A program made the position numbers and the translations under genes. From assembly GCA_030068525.1 (NCBI GenBank), contig JASJOS010000010.1, forward strand, positions 304,958 through 368,957: a stretch of 64,000 nucleotides of DNA, read 5' to 3'. Within the stretch, counting starts at the first letter, position 1. Each line of letters starts with the position of its first letter. This stretch comes from Xanthocytophaga flava (GTDB lineage Bacteria > Bacteroidota > Bacteroidia > Cytophagales > 172606-1). This document shows, in pieces, positions 16,457 through 25,256 of this stretch. The notes beneath the pieces were generated by a model. The model saw nothing but the letters and a program-made list of their open reading frames with translations, did not search any database and was not told the DNA's origin.

Positions 16457-17518
16457 ATGGATGAGAGGAACGAAAGATATTGGGAGCTGGTAGCCAGATA
16501 TCTGAAAGATGAAATTTCAGAAGAGGAAAAAACTGCCCTGTTTGAATGGGTTGAGCAGGAACCCGAGAACAAGGAGGTATTTTTCAGAGCATCTCATTTG
16601 TGGCAGTTAACTGGTAAGGCTCGCGACGCTTTTCAGCCGAATGTGGATAATGCCTGGCAGCGTTTGCAAAAGACAATGAATGAGTCTCAAACGGTAAAGG
16701 AAGAAACCGTACAAAAGGAAGCTAAAATACTTCCTCTTACTAGCAAACCAGAAACAAAAATCTTTTCACTATGGATGCGGGTAGCTGCCGTATTCCTTGT
16801 GCTGATAGGAATTGGATATGGGATGTATATAGCTAATTCTTCCAAGGAAATCGAGGTAATAGCAAAATCTGCTGATAATGAAAAGAAAGACTTCTATCTA
16901 CCAGACGGCAGTCATGTTTTTTTGAACAGATATAGTAGTATTAGCTATGAAAAAGAATTAAAGGGTGACCAACGGGTCATTCATCTCAAGGGAGAAGCTT
17001 TTTTTGATGTTAAACGCAACCCTAAACGACCTTTTGTCATTTATACTTCACAGTCACGGGTAGAAGTATTGGGCACTTCGTTTACAGTGCGGGAAGACAC
17101 AGCAAAGCAAATCACAGAGGTGGATGTAGTAACCGGAAAAGTGGCTTTCTCCAGTCTCAAGCCTGCTGATACAACACGATTGTATCTGAGACCTGGATTC
17201 AGAGGGATTCTCAACACCAAACAAGGATTGTCCACTGCCCGAATAGAAGACCTGAATTTTCGGGCCTGGCAGGTAGATAAGCTGGTCTTTGATAATACAA
17301 GACTTTCATCGGTGGTACCAGCCATGGAAGCTTATTTTGGTGTGACAATTGAAGTACAAAACCCTCAGTTGTGGAACTGCCGCTATACAGGAGATTTCGA
17401 GAAACCTGCTCTTGAAAATATTCTTAAAGTGCTGGCGGAAGCAACGAACCTGCAATATAGATACGAGAAGCAATCTGACCGCTATGTTCTCTTCGGCGGT
17501 GGATGTATGGAAAATTAA
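16457..17518 (+). CDS. FecR family anti-sigma factor, second operon
   Basis: This encodes 353 residues. The cytoplasmic sigma-binding part (RYWELVARYLKDEISEEE) is followed by a membrane helix at about 110-127 (WMRVAAVFLVLIGIGYGM), a periplasmic FecR domain (YLPDGSHVFLNRYSSISYE, VIHLKGEAFFDVKR, EVLGTSFTVRED) and a C-terminal DUF4974-type part (LENILKVLAEATNLQYRYE). The C-terminus ends in FGGGCMEN. The next gene carries the STN domain that such a protein would contact. The gap to the sigma gene is 228 bases, larger than usual, and it contains the antisense small frame. Confidence 0.93.
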   Translation: MDERNERYWELVARYLKDEISEEEKTALFEWVEQEPENKEVFFRASHLWQLTGKARDAFQPNVDNAWQRLQKTMNESQTVKEETVQKEAKILPLTSKPETKIFSLWMRVAAVFLVLIGIGYGMYIANSSKEIEVIAKSADNEKKDFYLPDGSHVFLNRYSSISYEKELKGDQRVIHLKGEAFFDVKRNPKRPFVIYTSQSRVEVLGTSFTVREDTAKQITEVDVVTGKVAFSSLKPADTTRLYLRPGFRGILNTKQGLSTARIEDLNFRAWQVDKLVFDNTRLSSVVPAMEAYFGVTIEVQNPQLWNCRYTGDFEKPALENILKVLAEATNLQYRYEKQSDRYVLFGGGCMEN

Positions 17519-17542
17519 CGGTTTTATAATACTATTTTGAAA

Positions 17543-19414
17543 ATGAGACAATTAATTATAATTGCCCTGCTATTCTTTTGCCTGAATATGGCAGGAGCAC
17601 AAACCACAGTATTGGAGAAAAAAGTGAATCTGGAGTTGAAGGATCAAACACTGGAGCAAGCACTGAAACTATTGAAACAACGATATGGATTCCATTTCTC
17701 CTATTCAAATAGTCAGATCCAACTGGACAGAAAGATAAATATCTCTGTAAAGAACCAACCTTTAAGATCTGTACTGGATCAGTTATTGAAAGATGCCTCT
17801 ATAAAATATAAAGTTGTGGGAGATCATATTGTTTTAAGCAGTGATCCCACTAAGCAAACAGAGGAGTTATCCGGTAAACGGCCTGTATATCCACCTGTAT
17901 CCCGTATTCAAATTAGTACACCTCCTGTAGCATCTGTCACAACAGTAGCGCCGGTTCGGGAAATCAAGATGGAACCTATACCTGTACCACAAACTGATTA
18001 TAAGGCAGAGCGGAGACGTAGAAACCAGGAAGCACTGAAAGAAGTATCAGATAAAGTAAGCGATGCAGCCCGGAAAGTGGCAGATAAAACAACTCAGGCC
18101 GCAAAAAATATTGATAAAAATTTACAGAAGCTGACTAAAGACGCTAATATACCTCCTCCGTCCAATATACCACTAGATGGGTCTGTGAGCCTGGAAAATG
18201 CGGAAGGGGCCGGAAACGACACACTTAATACAAAAGACTCGGTTGCTTCAGCCAACAAAAAAGAAGAAATAACTCAGGATTCTGTGATGAATAAAACAGA
18301 TAGTACAGAAACAGGTTCAGAAGAGTTAGAACATCGTCCATTCCAGATTTCGTTTGTGTATCCTCTTAGTACCAACGGCGCTCAGGGGTACAAATATGTG
18401 AACAAAGTCTCTTTTAACATACTCTCAGGCTATGCAGGTGGACTAGAAGGGGTTGAGTTTGGTGGAATTGCCAACCTTGAGAAATCCTATGTGAAAGGTG
18501 TTCAGTTTGCTGGCATTGCTAATATTGTAGGTGGGTCAGTAACAGGTGCACAGTTTGCCGGAATTACGAATATTGTGAAAGAGCCTGTAGAAGGAGTCCA
18601 GTTTGCCGGTATTGCCAATGTGACAAAAGGAAGTGTGACTAAGGGGGGACAGTTTGCTGGATTTATTAATGTATCAAAAGGATCTGTCTCCTCTATGCAG
18701 GCTGCCGGTTTTATCAATGTGGCTCAAGGCGATATACATGGCGCACAGGCTGCCGGATTTGCCAATGTTATCAAAGGAGATGCCAGAGGACCCCAAATCG
18801 CCGGATTTACAAATGTGGCTAGAAATCTTCATGGTGCACAGATTGGTGGATTTCTGAATGTGGCACGTAAAGTACATGGCGTGCAGATAGGTTTTATCAA
18901 TATTGCAGATAGTGTAGACGGAGTGCAAATAGGATTTTTGAATATTGCCAAGCATGGGTACTATAGAGTAGAAGTTTGGGGCAGTGAAACCATGTATGCC
19001 AATGCAGCTTTTAAAATGGGGACCCGTCAACTGCACAGTATCTTTGCAGTTGGATACAGATCTGAAGGAAGTAAAAACTACATTGCATATGGTTACGGTT
19101 TAGGTACAGAAATAACTGCCAGCAATCGTCTGGCATTAAACCTGGATTTGATAGCATGGCAGGTAAATGAAGGTAGCACCTGGACAGATGAATTAAATAT
19201 GCTGAATCAGTTTCGTGCCAATATGAGTTTTCGGGTAGGAAAAAGAACACAGATCTTTGCCGGACCTACCTTTAATGTATATGTTTCGAGGCTATACGAT
19301 GCGGAGAAGGAACGCTATGGCATTCCACTCACTCCCTGGAAAGTATATGATGAAACACATGGTAATACCAATGTTGTAATGTGGCCAGGTTTTAACGTTG
19401 GTATTCGTTTCTAG
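17543..19414 (+). CDS. STN-domain surface-repeat protein with probable outer-membrane barrel
   Basis: This encodes 623 residues. The start is the ATG at 17543; a TTG two codons upstream is also in frame. Order: signal peptide (1-20, ending AGAQ); STN domain (about 25-100, with LEQALKLLKQRYGFHFSYS and PLRSVLDQLLKDASIKYKV); a Pro-rich linker; a basic helix (about 155-200, RRRRNQEALKEVSDKVSD); an acidic Ser/Thr linker; eleven repeats of 14-18 residues with the pattern G-x-Q-x-A-G-x-x-N (about 290-450), as in LA_2272-type surface repeat proteins; and a strand-rich end finishing GIRF, a terminal Phe as in outer-membrane barrels. The gene begins 24 bases after fecR. It has no plug or TonB box. It may be the surface sensor of this sigma/FecR system. 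Confidence 0.85.
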   Translation: MRQLIIIALLFFCLNMAGAQTTVLEKKVNLELKDQTLEQALKLLKQRYGFHFSYSNSQIQLDRKINISVKNQPLRSVLDQLLKDASIKYKVVGDHIVLSSDPTKQTEELSGKRPVYPPVSRIQISTPPVASVTTVAPVREIKMEPIPVPQTDYKAERRRRNQEALKEVSDKVSDAARKVADKTTQAAKNIDKNLQKLTKDANIPPPSNIPLDGSVSLENAEGAGNDTLNTKDSVASANKKEEITQDSVMNKTDSTETGSEELEHRPFQISFVYPLSTNGAQGYKYVNKVSFNILSGYAGGLEGVEFGGIANLEKSYVKGVQFAGIANIVGGSVTGAQFAGITNIVKEPVEGVQFAGIANVTKGSVTKGGQFAGFINVSKGSVSSMQAAGFINVAQGDIHGAQAAGFANVIKGDARGPQIAGFTNVARNLHGAQIGGFLNVARKVHGVQIGFINIADSVDGVQIGFLNIAKHGYYRVEVWGSETMYANAAFKMGTRQLHSIFAVGYRSEGSKNYIAYGYGLGTEITASNRLALNLDLIAWQVNEGSTWTDELNMLNQFRANMSFRVGKRTQIFAGPTFNVYVSRLYDAEKERYGIPLTPWKVYDETHGNTNVVMWPGFNVGIRF

Positions 19415-19461
19415 CACAACACCTTTACACTCAATACAAACACTTACTTACAACTACAACT

Positions 19462-19962
19462 ATGAAGGCTTTAATTATCCTTGGCTGGCTACTGCTTTGT
19501 CCGATTTTTTCGGCAGGAGCCCAAAATGCTCATCTAAAACGCCAGCCTGTCACACGTGTAGCCAACACGTCCTGCTCAGAAAAAAATGCAGATGCTATTC
19601 TGGGAGAATGGTTGGATGAGAAAAAAACGGTTCGAATACAGGTATACAAAAAATGCAATACCTACAATGCCCGTATTGTCTGGCTGAAAGACGAGAGCAT
19701 TGCCCGATTAGGTTCTCATGTATTGGAAGGACTGCTCTATACACAAAAAAACAGCTGGGAAGAAGGCCGGATCTTTTATCCCAAAACCAACAGCTGGTAT
19801 GACTGCCGATGCACACTCCACAACCCTTCCATAATGAAAGTACGGGTGTATATTGGTACTCCACTGCTGGGCAAAACAATCGAGTTTAACCGTATAGAAA
19901 ATCCTGCAAAGGAAACTATTCCTACTGAAACTCATTCCACCCGGATTATGGCTTCACACTGA
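19462..19962 (+). CDS. DUF2147-like exported protein
   Basis: This encodes 166 residues with a signal peptide (MKALIILGWLLLCPIFSAGA). The core matches the DUF2147 pattern: ILGEWLDEKKTVRIQVYKK, ARIVWLKDES, a central LLYTQKNSWEEGRIFYPKT, YDCRCTLHNPSIMKVRVYI and LLGKTIEFNRIE. Proteins of this family are small calycin-like periplasmic proteins of unknown role. Cysteines at Cys-Arg-Cys and two others may form disulfides. It is 47 bases after the STN-repeat gene and shares its strand. Confidence 0.8.
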   Translation: MKALIILGWLLLCPIFSAGAQNAHLKRQPVTRVANTSCSEKNADAILGEWLDEKKTVRIQVYKKCNTYNARIVWLKDESIARLGSHVLEGLLYTQKNSWEEGRIFYPKTNSWYDCRCTLHNPSIMKVRVYIGTPLLGKTIEFNRIENPAKETIPTETHSTRIMASH

Positions 19963-20008
19963 TTTTGCTACTACAACTTACCACTAACACTGTTACACTT
20001 CTACAACT

Positions 20009-20881
20009 ATGAGACTTCTGAGCATTCCGGTTCATCCATCGGCCTTGCCGCCTATTGTATTGTATGCCGCACCTATGATCTTTGCATTGGTAGCACTTGA
20101 GTGGGGGCTTAGTATCAAAGAAAACAGAGAGTTATACAACAAGAAAGATTTCTGGACTTCTCTAGCTATCGGAATCGGTAATTTAGGATCCAGTGCTTTA
20201 ACGAAAGTAGCTTTATTCGCTTTCTTTTTATTTGTATATAACTGGATACCCTGGCACATTCCTGTCACAGCCTGGTCATTGGTAACTTGTCTGGTTACTT
20301 TTGACTTTTGCAGCTACTGGGCACATCGGATCGCCCATGAACAACGATTTTGGTGGGCTACACACGTAACGCATCACTCAGCTGAAAGCTTTAACCTGGC
20401 GGTATCGTTCCGACAATCATGGGTGCAGCAACTGAAACTGGTATTTTTTGTACCTGTGTTGGTTTGTGGTTTTCATCCTGCAATCTTCTATCTAACCAGT
20501 CAGGTTTCCTTATTGTATCAGTTCTGGACACATGCGGGTATGGTAGGCAAGCTACATCCCCTGATTGAATATGTGCTTGTAACTCCTTCCCATCATCGGG
20601 TACATCATGGCAAAAACCCTCGCTACATTGATAAAAACTATGGTGCCTGCCTGATTATCTGGGACCGCCTGTTTGGAACATTTCAGATAGAAGACGAAGA
20701 GCCTGAATATGGTATTACCCATCCAGTAGAATCTTCAAATCCTGTATACCTGGTATTTCATGAATATATCAGTCTGTACCAGGACCTTCGCAAGGCACAA
20801 TCACTAAAAGAAGCCTGGGTGTATCTTTTTGGCCGTCCTGGAGCTGTTTATCAGAAAGACAAAGAAAAAGAAACTCATTGA
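20009..20881 (+). CDS. Sterol desaturase / fatty-acid hydroxylase family membrane enzyme
   Basis: This encodes 290 residues. Membrane helices lie in the first 110 residues (LYAAPMIFALVALEWGL, VALFAFFLFVYNWIPW). The histidine clusters that hold the di-iron centre are all present: HRIAHE, HVTHH and HHRVHHGKN, followed by the family's NYGACLIIWDRLFGTF. The reaction would be hydroxylation or desaturation of a lipid with oxygen; the substrate is not known. It lies 46 bases after the DUF2147 gene and 37 before a head-GIN gene, so it seems to be part of the same operon. Confidence 0.92.
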   Translation: MRLLSIPVHPSALPPIVLYAAPMIFALVALEWGLSIKENRELYNKKDFWTSLAIGIGNLGSSALTKVALFAFFLFVYNWIPWHIPVTAWSLVTCLVTFDFCSYWAHRIAHEQRFWWATHVTHHSAESFNLAVSFRQSWVQQLKLVFFVPVLVCGFHPAIFYLTSQVSLLYQFWTHAGMVGKLHPLIEYVLVTPSHHRVHHGKNPRYIDKNYGACLIIWDRLFGTFQIEDEEPEYGITHPVESSNPVYLVFHEYISLYQDLRKAQSLKEAWVYLFGRPGAVYQKDKEKETH

Positions 20882-20918
20882 GTTAACACATTAAATACGC
20901 AATTTATCCATTTCAACT

Positions 20919-21644
20919 ATGAAAACGAAGTCTTTAATTTATAGCATTTGCTTGTTCGTCTTACTGTCATTCACTGCTTGTGAACCATGGGAAGTTGTAA
21001 GAGGTAGTGGAGCTGTTATCACAGAAACCCGATCTGTTGGAACATTTAATCAAATAGATGTAAGCAGCGATATTGAAGTATATCTGACACAGGGACCTGG
21101 ACAACCATTACATGTAGAAGGACAAGACAACATTCTAAATGTACTGGAAACTTATGTCAGAAACAATAAGCTGGTTATTCAATATCAGCGTGGTGTCACT
21201 GTACGATCACATGAGCCTGTACGTATTTATATTACTACTCCTCAACTGGAAGAAATACATGTTAGTGGATCTGCCTATGTGGAAGGTATGACTAACTGGA
21301 CTGTCAATGATTTTGATTTGTCGGTATCTGGCTCAGGAAAAATGGAAATGACACTACTGGATGCAGATGAAGTAGAAACAGATATCTCTGGTTCCGGTAA
21401 TATTTATTTACAAGGAGATTGTAGAGAGCATGATATTGAGATATCAGGTTCTGGGGATGTACATGCTTTTGATCTAATCAGTAAAGATGCGAATGTACAT
21501 ATAAGCGGAAGCGGGAATTGTGAACTAACTGTACAAAGCCAGCTGGAAGCACATATCAGTGGAAGTGGAACTGTCCGATATAAAGGCCATCCAACTATCC
21601 GAACAAATATTTCCGGATCTGGAAAAGTAATCAATGCAGAGTAA
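20919..21644 (+). CDS. Head GIN domain (DUF2807) lipoprotein
   Basis: This encodes 241 residues. The signal peptide ends in the lipobox FTAC with Cys21. The rest is a DUF2807 'head GIN' right-handed beta-helix-like domain, made of repeated turns with the motif SGSG (VSGSGKMEM, ISGSGNIYL, ISGSGDVHA, ISGSGNCEL, ISGSGTVRY, ISGSGKVIN) after the start RGSGAVITETRSVGTFNQI. Such proteins are putative surface adhesins of unknown ligand. It is the last gene before a terminator, and its paralogue follows. Confidence 0.9.
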   Translation: MKTKSLIYSICLFVLLSFTACEPWEVVRGSGAVITETRSVGTFNQIDVSSDIEVYLTQGPGQPLHVEGQDNILNVLETYVRNNKLVIQYQRGVTVRSHEPVRIYITTPQLEEIHVSGSAYVEGMTNWTVNDFDLSVSGSGKMEMTLLDADEVETDISGSGNIYLQGDCREHDIEISGSGDVHAFDLISKDANVHISGSGNCELTVQSQLEAHISGSGTVRYKGHPTIRTNISGSGKVINAE

Positions 21645-21658
21645 TAGGTCTTTTAGAA

Positions 21659-21698
21659 AATAATCCTGAACAGAATGCAACCTGCTCAGGATTATTTG
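21659..21698 (+). terminator. Terminator between the two head-GIN genes
   Basis: AATAATCCTGA pairs exactly with TCAGGATTATT across a 16-base loop, followed by a short T run. It should end most transcripts of the long operon, with the second head-GIN gene read through or started separately. Confidence 0.75.
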
Positions 21699-21762
21699 TA
21701 TCTAATAACCAGAATTACAACTCAATCAAAAAGATATGAACCATTCATTTAATGATTATACT

Positions 21763-22494
21763 ATGAAAACGCTACATCTGATAGTTTTGTTTATTTGTTC
21801 ATCTGTTGGATTTGCTTACGCGCAAAATAGTTTACTTGGAGTAAAAGGAGAAGGCCCCGTAATTACCCAAAATCGTTCAACTCAGGCCTTTGATGCTATT
21901 GATGTGTCAAATGATGCCGATGTTTATATTACACAAGGCTCTTCTCCGTCTATACGGGTTGAAGGGCAGCAGAATATTCTTGATGTTCTTAAGACAGAAG
22001 TAGAGGGAAAAAGATTGAAGATTCACTATGGACGGATCAATGTTCGTAAACACGAGCCAGTGAAGGTGTATGTTACTACTGCAATGCTGACATCCGTACA
22101 TATCTCTGGCTCTTCTTCTGTCAAAAGTGAATCTGTATGGGATTTGCGGCATGAAGATTTTGAGAGCAAAATATCCGGTTCCGGGAACATGCAACTGAAG
22201 ATTCGTGAGGCAGATCAGGTAAAATCATCTATCTCGGGTTCTGGTAATATGACACTAGGAGGTAACTGTAATGCCCTTGATGTACACATTTCTGGTTCAG
22301 GAAATGCAAATGCATTTGACCTGGTAGCAGGAAATGTAGATGCTTCTATCACTGGTAGTGGAAACTGTAGAGTAAATGTTCAGGAAAGTCTGAAAGTGCA
22401 CACAAGTGGCAGTGGAGATGTCCGATACAAAGGTAATCCTAAATCGATAAACAAACGTTCTACAGGCTCAGGTGGAGTAACAAAAGAAAGTTAA
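21763..22494 (+). CDS. Head GIN domain (DUF2807) exported protein, paralogue
   Basis: This encodes 243 residues. The ATG at 21763 begins a clean signal peptide (MKTLHLIVLFICSSVGFAYA); an upstream ATG at 21736 adds nine residues. The mature part repeats the layout of its neighbour: GEGPVITQNRSTQAFDAI, then ISGSSSV, ISGSGNMQL, ISGSGNMTL, ISGSGNANA, ITGSGNCRV and TSGSGDVRY. Unlike the neighbour it has no lipobox Cys, so it is probably periplasmic or secreted. The pair looks like a tandem duplication. Confidence 0.9.
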   Translation: MKTLHLIVLFICSSVGFAYAQNSLLGVKGEGPVITQNRSTQAFDAIDVSNDADVYITQGSSPSIRVEGQQNILDVLKTEVEGKRLKIHYGRINVRKHEPVKVYVTTAMLTSVHISGSSSVKSESVWDLRHEDFESKISGSGNMQLKIREADQVKSSISGSGNMTLGGNCNALDVHISGSGNANAFDLVAGNVDASITGSGNCRVNVQESLKVHTSGSGDVRYKGNPKSINKRSTGSGGVTKES

Positions 22495-22518
22495 ACAGGA
22501 GGATTCAAACCTCCTGTT
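22494..22518. terminator. Bidirectional terminator after the second head-GIN gene
   Basis: AACAGGAGG pairs exactly with CCTCCTGTT across ATTCAAA. It overlaps the stop codon of the plus-strand gene and lies just past the stop of the convergent M28 peptidase gene. Confidence 0.75.
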
Positions 22519-22537
22519 CTTATATAAGTGAAAATGC

Positions 22538-24022
22538 TTATTTATAAAGTTGTGTACCTGCATCAAAGTATTTATCTCCTGTTTTCCAAAATGGACGTGC
22601 CGGAGCATTGCCTATCATACGACAGGTGTAAACATAGGCAGAGAAGAATTTGTACAGATAGTTATAATCCAGTGTACTGGGTTCGTCAGAAGCCTGGTGA
22701 TAGAATTTGGTAACGTCTCCACTAAAAGAAGTAAAGCCCATACTAAAAGTAGGAGCAGGAATCCCTTTCTTGGCAAAGTTTACGTTATCTGAACGGTCAA
22801 ACAACCCCTGCTCAGGTGCCGGATCATCGGTAGCCTTCAGTCCATATGTCTCACATGCTTTTTTTATGAATCCCTCTGCTGTGGTACGTCCCAGACCAAT
22901 AATTGTGGCAATTGATGTATCATTATAACCAGCATTGTCACTGTTAAAGCAGTATACAATCTTATTCAGTTCCAGCGGTGAATGTTCCACAAACCATCTG
23001 CTTCCCAGTAAGCCTTTTTCTTCACCTGTGAAAAGAATAAATAAGGCAGATCTTTTGGTTGGATATTTCGCGAGGTTTTCAGCTGCTGAGAGAACAGTTA
23101 CAGAGCCAACTGCATTATCACGAGCACCATTGTAAATGGTATCGCCTTTTTCGTTGGGATTGCCCACACCGATATGGTCATAGTGGGCAGAGTAGGCAAT
23201 GTATTCGTTCTTTAATTTAGCATCCGTTCCTTCTACATACCCCACAATATTATAGGTGTTAAACTTTTTCTCTGCGATGCCGCTAATTTTGATCTGTACT
23301 TTGGCTTTTTTACTATCTGTCCAGTAAACGGCTTCTTTACCTTCCGGATCATGCAGCCAGATATGTGTAAGTGATGGTTTTGCCTTAGTAGTGGATTCAT
23401 CCAACTCAACAGAGCCTCCTTTGAAATAACTTGTTAATAGTTTCCAGGGAAGTTGTTGGTTGGCATATAGTTCTATAACTCCCACAGCTCCTTTTTCTGT
23501 TGCTCTTTTGGCTTTCTCCTGTCTGGCAGACATCCATGCCCGGGGATTGGTTTGTTGAGGCAGACCTGCTTTTACAATAATAACTTTGCCTTTTACATCC
23601 GCACTTTTAAAATCTTCTTCTGTTCCATAGTTCAGAAAGATACCTTCTGCATCTAAAGAAACATTATCTCCATCCAGTTTCAGCGTACTTTCTTTAAGTA
23701 GGAAAGTAGTATTGTTGTAGGCAACAGTTACTTCATTAGGAGCAGATACTGTGCGCATAGCTACAGGCTGGAGATAATCCGGATAGGCTGGAAGAGGTTT
23801 TACACCATAGCTTTGTAGTTGGGTAGTCAAATAGCGGGCTGCAATGAGCTGTTCCGCAGAAGGTGTTTGCCGTCCCTTGAGTTCGTCTGACGCCAGAAAA
23901 TAAATATGGGATTCTATCTTTGCCTTATTGACTGTAGCATCTGTGATTTTTTTGTCATCTTTCTGAGCAAATACCGCAGAAGTTAGAAGTGTAGTTGCTG
24001 CAAGCAGGAAAAGTTTCTTCAT
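22538..24022 (-). CDS. M28 family zinc aminopeptidase, exported
   Basis: This encodes 494 residues. The start at 24022 begins a signal peptide (MKKLFLLAATTLLTSAVFA); the open frame 40 codons upstream is not signal-like. Metal and catalytic motifs of M28 peptidases are in order: HYDH, GARDNAVGSV (Asp), TGEEKGLLGS (Glu-Glu), SDNAG (Asp) and a late FYHQASD (His). A PA-type insert lies in between (about 125-260, with GKVIIVKAGLP and VGVIELYAN). It should cut N-terminal residues from peptides in the periplasm or outside. It is convergent with the head-GIN gene. Confidence 0.93.
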   Translation of the reverse strand: MKKLFLLAATTLLTSAVFAQKDDKKITDATVNKAKIESHIYFLASDELKGRQTPSAEQLIAARYLTTQLQSYGVKPLPAYPDYLQPVAMRTVSAPNEVTVAYNNTTFLLKESTLKLDGDNVSLDAEGIFLNYGTEEDFKSADVKGKVIIVKAGLPQQTNPRAWMSARQEKAKRATEKGAVGVIELYANQQLPWKLLTSYFKGGSVELDESTTKAKPSLTHIWLHDPEGKEAVYWTDSKKAKVQIKISGIAEKKFNTYNIVGYVEGTDAKLKNEYIAYSAHYDHIGVGNPNEKGDTIYNGARDNAVGSVTVLSAAENLAKYPTKRSALFILFTGEEKGLLGSRWFVEHSPLELNKIVYCFNSDNAGYNDTSIATIIGLGRTTAEGFIKKACETYGLKATDDPAPEQGLFDRSDNVNFAKKGIPAPTFSMGFTSFSGDVTKFYHQASDEPSTLDYNYLYKFFSAYVYTCRMIGNAPARPFWKTGDKYFDAGTQLYK

Positions 24023-24186
24023 TTGTACTATGGTTTTAGTTTTTACAAAAGTAAAAAAATAAGAAAGCCAACAAAGAATCTTATGAATAGAACAGAACTT
24101 TACCTGATAAACGGGTGTTGAGACAAACTGTTTCTTTTGCATGGAAGATTATTATGCAAAGAACTTTAGGAGAATATTGAATACAT

Positions 24187-25188
24187 ATGACCGAAGCTAA
24201 AGAAAATCTTAATTATCAAAAGATTATAGCCATTGTTGGGGTTGTACTATTTGCATTTAAAATAGTTGCCTGGTATTTGACTAACTCAGTAGCTATTCTT
24301 ACAGATGCGCTGGAGAGTACCATCAATGTAATCAGTGGATTTATTGGATTGTATAGCTTATATATTTCAGCACAACCGCGGGATCGCAATCACCCATATG
24401 GACATGGGAAAATAGAGTTTATATCAGCAGCTGTTGAAGGAACGTTGATTTTTGTGGCAGGACTTGTCATTATCTATGAGGCTATTATTAATCTCACAGA
24501 ACCTCATCCGGTCGGAAAGCTGGATTATGGTATATTGCTGGTTAGTATTACTGCATTAGTCAATTATGGAGTGGGGTATGTGGCTGTTCAGAGAGGAAAG
24601 AAGAATAATTCGCTGGCTTTAATAGCCAGTGGAAAGCATTTGCAGTCAGATACCTATTCTACCATTGGTATTGTAGTTGGACTGATTTTGTTATACCTAA
24701 CCAGGCTAGCCTGGTTAGATAGTGTTGTTGCACTGGTGTTTGCCGGATTAATTTTGTATACAGGGTATAAGATTATCAGAGGGTCACTGGCGGGTATAAT
24801 GGATGAAGCTGATGAGGAATTGCTAAACAAGGTAGTTGCCCTGTTACAAAAATCCCGTAGAGAAAACTGGATTGATATGCACAATCTCCGTATCATTAAA
24901 TATGGAAGCCGTCTGCATCTGGATTGTCATCTTACTGTACCCTGGTATCTCACTGTATTAGAAGCACACAAAGAAGTAGCTGCATTGGAGAAACTGGTTA
25001 GAGATAACTTCGGTGAAAGTGTCGAGATGTTTGTACATATGGATGCATGTGAAGATTTTTCATGTAGTATCTGTACAAAAGATGATTGCCAGGTACGCAA
25101 ACATTCTTTTGAAAATCGTTTCGAATGGACGTTGGAGAACATTCTTCGAAATCAAAAACATAATGTAGAGACTGCCCGGGCAAAATAA
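24187..25188 (+). CDS. Cation diffusion facilitator family transporter
   Basis: This encodes 333 residues. Six membrane helices fill the first 205 residues; the family motifs are NSVAILTDALESTINVISG in helix 2, HPYGHGKIEF after helix 2 and HLQSDTYST in helix 5. The C-terminal cytoplasmic domain (about 210-290) is the ferredoxin-like zinc-sensing part, ended by a cysteine cluster (CEDFSCSICTKDDC). It should export a divalent metal such as Zn, Fe or Mn in exchange for protons. In helix 2 the usual second Asp/His is Ser or Glu, so metal preference may differ. It stands alone. Confidence 0.93.
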   Translation: MTEAKENLNYQKIIAIVGVVLFAFKIVAWYLTNSVAILTDALESTINVISGFIGLYSLYISAQPRDRNHPYGHGKIEFISAAVEGTLIFVAGLVIIYEAIINLTEPHPVGKLDYGILLVSITALVNYGVGYVAVQRGKKNNSLALIASGKHLQSDTYSTIGIVVGLILLYLTRLAWLDSVVALVFAGLILYTGYKIIRGSLAGIMDEADEELLNKVVALLQKSRRENWIDMHNLRIIKYGSRLHLDCHLTVPWYLTVLEAHKEVAALEKLVRDNFGESVEMFVHMDACEDFSCSICTKDDCQVRKHSFENRFEWTLENILRNQKHNVETARAK

Positions 25189-25256
25189 GCTCTTTTCATG
25201 AAAAGGCATGCAGACTCAGAAGGTTAAGAAAAACGCTTTTGAGCCTGAATATCAGT

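Noticed and set aside
18430..18960. Regular spaced repeats that could suggest a CRISPR array
   Set aside because: The period is about 48 bases and lies inside one reading frame; it encodes the protein repeats of the STN-repeat gene, and copies differ by codon-level changes.
18502..19036. Minus-strand frames rich in Pro, Ala and Cys
   Set aside because: They are shadows of the coding repeats on the plus strand.
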